This document shows, one piece after another, positions 60,041-64,000 of a DNA stretch of 64,000 nucleotides. The stretch covers positions 517,114 through 581,113 of the forward strand of contig JAMLGM010000001.1 of the NCBI GenBank assembly GCA_023957975.1. Reading direction: 5' to 3'. Source of the DNA: Microthrixaceae bacterium. Lineage in GTDB: Bacteria > Actinomycetota > Acidimicrobiia > Acidimicrobiales > Microtrichaceae. The translations under genes were made by a program, and so were the position numbers. The notes beneath the pieces are model-generated. The model was not told where the DNA came from and did not search any database. It saw only the letters and a list, made by a program, of their open reading frames with translations. The stretch's first letter is position 1; the number at the start of each line of letters is the position of its first letter.

Positions 60041-61144
60041 TTACGGGTTGTGGGGTTGGTCGGTTTCGATGGTGGGCGGGTTGATCCACACTCGGGCGGG
60101 TTGGTGTGGTGGTGAGGGCTGGCCTTTCACGAATCGTTCGGGGTGGGCCTGGTAGGCACGGTCGAGAACGGCTTGGCGTGACTGGTTGATCGCTTGGCCG
60201 TTGCCGGCGTGGCGGTCTGTTGGGGTGAGTAGGCCGATGCCGCTGTGGTGGTGTTCGTTGTTGTACCAGTCGAAGAACTGTTCGCAGTAGACGGTGGCGT
60301 CTTCGAGGCTGGTGAACCGGGTCGGCCAGTCGGGCCGGTATTTCAACGTTTTGAACCCGGCTTCGGCGTGAGGGTTGTCGTTGCTGACACGGGGTCGAGA
60401 CAGGGACCGGCGCACAGCGAGTTGGTCGTACAGGTCGCTGAGCGTGCCTGATGTCATTTGGGCGCCACGGTCGGAATGGATGATCAATTGGTGACGCTCG
60501 ACACGTTCACGACGAGCGGTCGTGTTGATCAACTGTTCCGCGATCTCGGCGGTTTCGGTGTGATTGACAGTCCAGCCGACCGTTTTGCGGGACCACAGGT
60601 CCCAGATGGCGTACAGGTAGAACCAGACGCCTTTGTGGGGTCCCGGGAGTCGGGAGATGTCCCAGCACCACACCATGTTCGGCGCGGTCGCTACGACACG
60701 CGGGCGGGGGTGGGTGTCGCGCTGGGGGCCTTGACGACGCTGGCCTGACAACCGGTGTTCTCGGAGAAGCCGGTGCATGGTGGATTCCGAACACAGGTAG
60801 GTGCCTTCGTCCAACAGGGTGGCGTAGATCTCGGTGACACCCGCGTCAGCGAAGCGGGGCTCACACAACACGTCCAACACCGTTTGACGCTCCACAGCAT
60901 CCAACGCGGCGGGGTGGCCACGACGAGGTTGACCGGTCGCCCGCGACGGCCGCAACGGGAGTTCCCCGCGTTCGCGTTGTTGGTGGTGTCGCCACGTGCG
61001 TGAGGACACACCGAACGCGGCGCAGGACAGTTCGACCCCAACCCGTGGCGTCCAGGCCTCGATATCGTCACTCACACCAGTCACCGTGTCGGCTGTGCCG
61101 TCGCGCTGTCGTCGAGTCTCACGTCGACGTGCAGCGCCAAGCAT
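60041..61144 (-). CDS. IS3-family OrfB (rve integrase)
   Basis: The 367-codon frame carries the integrase core: PNMVWCWDISRLPGPHKGVWFYLYAIWDLWSRKTVGW (Asp), QLIIHSDRGAQMTSGTLSDLYDQL (Asp) and RPRVSNDNPHAEAGFKTLKYRPDWP (Glu), then the C-terminal YNNEHHHSGIGLLTP. It overlaps orfA by 64 bp in the -1 type arrangement, so the active product is probably an OrfAB fusion made by ribosomal frameshifting; the exact OrfB start is uncertain. Confidence 0.85.
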   Translation of the reverse strand: MLGAARRRETRRQRDGTADTVTGVSDDIEAWTPRVGVELSCAAFGVSSRTWRHHQQRERGELPLRPSRATGQPRRGHPAALDAVERQTVLDVLCEPRFADAGVTEIYATLLDEGTYLCSESTMHRLLREHRLSGQRRQGPQRDTHPRPRVVATAPNMVWCWDISRLPGPHKGVWFYLYAIWDLWSRKTVGWTVNHTETAEIAEQLINTTARRERVERHQLIIHSDRGAQMTSGTLSDLYDQLAVRRSLSRPRVSNDNPHAEAGFKTLKYRPDWPTRFTSLEDATVYCEQFFDWYNNEHHHSGIGLLTPTDRHAGNGQAINQSRQAVLDRAYQAHPERFVKGQPSPPHQPARVWINPPTIETDQPHNP

Positions 61145-61470
61145 TTTCCCTGCGCTGTCACCAACTCTTCAAGCGTCGAAATCTTCGCCTTCGCGGCTGC
61201 CAGCTGGGCTTCAAGAGCACGTACCCGGATCTTGGCGGGGTCTTTACCGGTCGCGGGTGGGCCCGGGCGTTTGGTGCCCAACGTGCCGTCGTCGATCTGA
61301 CGGCCCCACTTCGACACGTGAGACTGATAGATCTGCTCCCGACGCAAAACAGCGCCACGCTCTGTCGAGTTCGATGCTGCCCGATACTCGCCAACGATCC
61401 TGCGTTTGTCCTCAACCGTGAACCGGCGGCGAGTCCGGGTCACCTCAACACGAGTAGATTCTGTTGCCAT
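61081..61470 (-). CDS. IS3-family OrfA (HTH/leucine zipper)
   Basis: The 129-residue protein has an HTH region (RRRFTVEDKRRIVGEYRAASNSTERGAVLRREQIYQSHVSKW) and a heptad zipper (VRALEAQLAAAKAKISTLEELV). ATG 61470 follows a strong AGGAGG site. Confidence 0.85.
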   Translation of the reverse strand: MATESTRVEVTRTRRRFTVEDKRRIVGEYRAASNSTERGAVLRREQIYQSHVSKWGRQIDDGTLGTKRPGPPATGKDPAKIRVRALEAQLAAAKAKISTLEELVTAQGKCLALHVDVRLDDSATAQPTR

Positions 61471-61527
61471 AGTGCTTCCTCCTGGAAGACTCGATCCCGG
61501 CAACCCCTATACTGCCACACTACGGGT

Positions 61528-62209
61528 GGAGACGTTCAAGTTGTCGAACGATCCGGACTTCGAGGAGAAGCTGGTCGATGTCGTAGGCCTGTATCTGAAC
61601 CCGCCCGAGCGGGCGGTGGTGTTCAGTTTCGATGAGAAGACCCAGTGCCAAGCGTTGGACCGAACCCAGCCGTCGTTGCCGATGATCCCGGGGCGGGGCC
61701 GGACGATGACTCATGACTACAAGCGGCACGGCACGACCGATCTGTTCGCTGCGCTGAACGTCGCAACGGGTGAGGTGCTCCACGACACCCGCAAGTCCCA
61801 CAAGAGCGCTGATGTGTTGGCGTTCTTTCGGTGGATCGATCTGCACGTGCCCCGCGATCTGGACATCCACGTGGTGTTGGACAACTTGTCGGCCCACAAG
61901 TCCGAAGAGGTGAAGGCATGGCTGGCGAAACCGGCGCAGAAGCGTTGGCATCTGCATTTCACGCCGACCTCGGCGTCGTGGCTGAACCTGGTCGAGGGCT
62001 GGTTCGCGCAACTCACGAACAAGCGGTTGAAGACCGGGTCGTTCAACAGTGTCGCGGCGCTCACCGAAGCGATCGACGTGTGGGTCTCACACTGGAACGA
62101 CGGCCCCAAACCCTTCGTGTGGGTCAAGACTGCGAACGAGATCATCGAGAACGTCCGGCGAGGCCGAGCAGCCCTCACCCACCACACCAAATCCGCGACG
62201 GACCACTAG
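61528..62209 (+). pseudogene. IS630 transposase, C-terminal part
   Basis: The remaining 226 codons contain the DDE domain: AVVFSFDEKTQCQALDRTQPSLP (Asp), DIHVVLDNLSAHKSEEVKAWL (Asp) and SASWLNLVEGWFAQLTNKRLKTGS (Glu). The TAG stop lies in the IS end. Without the N-terminal part it is inactive unless the IS3 element excises. Confidence 0.85.
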
Positions 62210-62219
62210 AATCGTGGAG

Positions 62220-63050
62220 GTGGAGATCTGCGTCATTATCCCGTCCTACAACGACAGGAGCGTCATCACCCGGGCGGTCAAATCTGCGGTGATAGACAAC
62301 GTGGCTGCCGAAGTGGTTGTCGTGGACGACGGATCAACCGACGGTACTGCGAGCGTGGTGATGGGGCTGAACGCGCCTCGTGTCCGTGTGATCTCGCAGT
62401 CGAATGGTGGGCCATCCTCGGCGAGAAACGCGGGTCTTGCCAACGCAATGGCAGATGTTGTTGTCTTCTTGGATGCCGATGATATCCTCCTTCCCGGTGC
62501 TTTGACGGTCTTTCTCGATGCTCACGTGAGGTCGCAGAATCTGCTTACACGCACGGGTGCCGTGATTGACGATGGCTTTGACGCCCCTCGATTTGCTGAA
62601 CCTTCGCCGTACCCTTATCCCCGCGGAACACCGCTCGCAGGCACCTTCTCGGTCTCTCGACAGCTGCTTCAGGAGGCGAACGGCTATGACGACAAGTTTC
62701 GCTACGGTGAGAACTCTGAGCTGCTATATCGACTGATGACGCTGGTCGGCCCGAGCAACGTTTCCTATGTGCGCGAACCAACGGTCCAAACTGTCTCCCG
62801 CGTAGGGCGCTCTTACAACTTCTATGACGACGCGCGCTTAGAGAGCGCGCGTCGTATGATTGATTTGTATGGAGGCTCGCTCAAGAACGATCGAGAGACT
62901 CTAGCAAACCACCATGCGATAGCATCGGTGCTGTCTCGTTCAAGTGGAAATCGATCGCAGGCGGTACGGCACGCTGCGAAAGCCTTCTGGCTTGAGCCCC
63001 ATCGTTGGCGGCATTGGGCCAGAGTTGGGCGGTTGTTGTTGCCGGGATAG
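62220..63050 (+). CDS. GT2-family glycosyltransferase
   Basis: About 276 residues of a GT-A enzyme: EICVIIPSYNDRSVITRAVKSA, EVVVVDDGSTDGTASVV, NGGPSSARNAGLANAMADVVVFLDADDILLPG (metal DxD) and EANGYDDKFRYGENSELLYRLM. GTG 62220 or GTG 62214 starts it; both lie just beyond the IS630 end, so the native promoter and perhaps the first codons have been replaced. It may be an outlier of the polysaccharide locus separated by the IS island. Confidence 0.82.
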   Translation: MEICVIIPSYNDRSVITRAVKSAVIDNVAAEVVVVDDGSTDGTASVVMGLNAPRVRVISQSNGGPSSARNAGLANAMADVVVFLDADDILLPGALTVFLDAHVRSQNLLTRTGAVIDDGFDAPRFAEPSPYPYPRGTPLAGTFSVSRQLLQEANGYDDKFRYGENSELLYRLMTLVGPSNVSYVREPTVQTVSRVGRSYNFYDDARLESARRMIDLYGGSLKNDRETLANHHAIASVLSRSSGNRSQAVRHAAKAFWLEPHRWRHWARVGRLLLPG

Positions 63051-63134
63051 GGGTTGAAAGGGTTCTATGGTTCACGGGAATATTGTAGTTCGCAGTCCCT
63101 GTTCATTCGACGGAAGGTCGGCCAGTTCTAGCGG

Positions 63135-64000
63135 TCATTGCACGGTGAGGGCATGGTAGCGCTGGGTAGGTGACTCGTAGTCGAAGGACCGGCGGAGTTG
63201 GTTGTTGATGATGTCGGCTGCGCCTTGAGCCTGGGCGGGGGTGACCAGCGAGAGGTCGGTCCCGCGTGGAAACCACCATCGCCACTGTCGGTTGAGGTTC
63301 TCGATCTGACCTCGTTCCCATGGCGCGTGAGGGTTGCAAAACCAACAGTCGATCCCGTACATGTCCGCGATGGTCGCCCACTCGGACCATTGCGATCCTT
63401 GGTCGAACGTGATCGACTTCAACAGATGGCCCGGGATTTGGTCGAGGCCCTCGATGAGCCCGGCAAGTACTGCTTCACCGCTGTAGCCCACTGGCATCGT
63501 GACCGGGATCGAGAACCGGGTTTGGCGTTCGGACAGCCACAGCATCGAGGACCGGTTGCGGGCACCAATGATCTGGTCAGCTTCCCAATGGCCAGGCTCA
63601 GTACGGTCGTTCACCTTGGCGGGACGGGCCGAGATATTGGGCAACGCCGGGCGTTGTGACTGGTGGCGGGCTTGTCGGGAGCGGCGGCGTGGCCGGCGGC
63701 TACGCAAACACTCGGTGGCTTTGAGGTCGAGAGCGCCGGTGTATACGGCTTGGTAGATCGTTTCGACACACGGGCGCCTTTCCACGTTCTCGGTGGTGAG
63801 GTCAGCCCAGATCGCTTCTGGTGACCGGCCAGCGGAGAGTTCGTCATGGATCCGGTCGCGGAGCGTGTTGGGCAGCTTGGCGAGTCGCGGTCGTGGTCGA
63901 GTCCTCGCCGCGGTCGCTGCTCGGTCCGCGACCGCGGGGCGGTAGCGGCTGCGGCCACCGTGGGTAGAGACTTCGCGGGCGATCGTGGTCGGTGTGGCAA
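63135..64000 (-). CDS. IS30-family transposase (5' end outside window)
   Basis: The frame is open to the window edge, from ATPTTIAREVSTHGGRSRYRP onward. The DDE domain is complete: EPGHWEADQIIGARNRSSMLWL (Asp), KSITFDQGSQWSEWATIADMYGI (Asp) and NPHAPWERGQIENLNRQWRWWFP (Glu). The C-terminus ends DYESPTQRYHALTVQ. Probably an intact IS30 element lying against the glycosyltransferase gene, 85 bp downstream of its stop. Confidence 0.88.
   Translation of the reverse strand, partial: ATPTTIAREVSTHGGRSRYRPAVADRAATAARTRPRPRLAKLPNTLRDRIHDELSAGRSPEAIWADLTTENVERRPCVETIYQAVYTGALDLKATECLRSRRPRRRSRQARHQSQRPALPNISARPAKVNDRTEPGHWEADQIIGARNRSSMLWLSERQTRFSIPVTMPVGYSGEAVLAGLIEGLDQIPGHLLKSITFDQGSQWSEWATIADMYGIDCWFCNPHAPWERGQIENLNRQWRWWFPRGTDLSLVTPAQAQGAADIINNQLRRSFDYESPTQRYHALTVQ

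Larger units (their letters stand above)
60006..61522 (-). mobile_element. IS3-family element inserted in the IS630 transposase
   Basis: CGGGT is present at both junctions (60001-60005 and 61523-61527), a plausible 5-bp target duplication. Inner end repeats are TGTCAATAGTGGGTTGCCGG (60013) and TGGCAGTATAGGGGTTGCCG (from 61517 inward). It carries orfA and orfB in overlapping frames. Confidence 0.85.
59532..62206 (+). mobile_element. IS630-family element interrupted by an IS3 element
   Basis: The ends are GTGGTCTGTCGC (59532) and GTGGTCCGTCGC read inward from 62206, each flanked by TA (59530-59531 and 62207-62208), the target duplication of IS630/mariner elements. The transposase gene is split at 60006-61522 by an IS3 element. 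Confidence 0.85.

Noticed and set aside
1..64000. CRISPR arrays, tRNA or rRNA genes
   Set aside because: No regularly spaced repeats, tRNA cloverleaf patterns or conserved rRNA segments were seen on either strand.

Overview
The window is high-GC DNA from an actinomycete-type bacterium. A DUF3499-type protein (16740-17591), several acyl-CoA dehydrogenase/SDR/nitronate monooxygenase genes and many genes that seem to start without a leader (a TANNNT -10 box 6-9 nt before the start codon) fit Actinomycetota, perhaps Acidimicrobiia; no rRNA or tRNA is present to settle it.

Region 1 (1-17.6 kb) is ordinary chromosome: two acyl-CoA dehydrogenases, glutathione peroxidase, SDRs, a D-aminoacylase-type amidohydrolase, an ABC-F ATPase, an alkylsulfatase-like MBL hydrolase, an SLC41/MgtE-type transporter, a nitronate monooxygenase, an EEP-family phosphohydrolase, DUF3499 and several exported proteins. 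Its oddities are a 60-bp perfect palindrome between two convergent genes (7214-7273) and a 15-bp inverted repeat at a near-leaderless promoter (1093-1126).

Region 2 (17.7-19.8 kb) is a small secretory operon: a phospholipase A2-like exoprotein, a hypothetical protein and a lipoprotein.

Region 3 (19.9-35.5 kb) is a surface polysaccharide locus. It has O-acyltransferases, GT4 and GT2 glycosyltransferases, two hexapeptide acyltransferases, a WxcM-like acyltransferase/sugar ketoisomerase fusion, a DegT-family sugar aminotransferase, an ABC exporter, a Wzz/BY-kinase fusion and a Wzy-like membrane protein. Together they point to a glycan containing a 3-acylamino-3,6-dideoxyhexose. Its left edge is broken by an ISL3 element that is itself interrupted by an IS110 element.

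Region 4 (35.7-64 kb) is an IS-rich accessory island with at least nine IS elements or remnants: IS256-like (two identical inverted copies), IS1380, IS3 (three), IS110, IS5, IS630 and IS30. Embedded in it is a cluster I do not recognise as a described system (39.76-46.70 and 49.43-58.04 kb). It holds a Tat-type exported protein, a JmjC oxygenase, two prolyl-hydroxylase-like 2OG oxygenases plus a degenerate paralogue, a Bcp-type peroxiredoxin, a PqqD-like protein, three PhyH-type oxygenases (one with HxH in place of HxD), two methyltransferases, a large HprK-like kinase fusion, a lipoprotein and three unknown proteins. Genes overlap tightly (ATGA, GTGA, TGATG), and both outward ends carry a GTATAAT promoter box. 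My reading is a post-translational modification or peptide-tailoring system of the PqqD/HprK-related type, possibly acting on the exported protein 39761-40447. That is inference.
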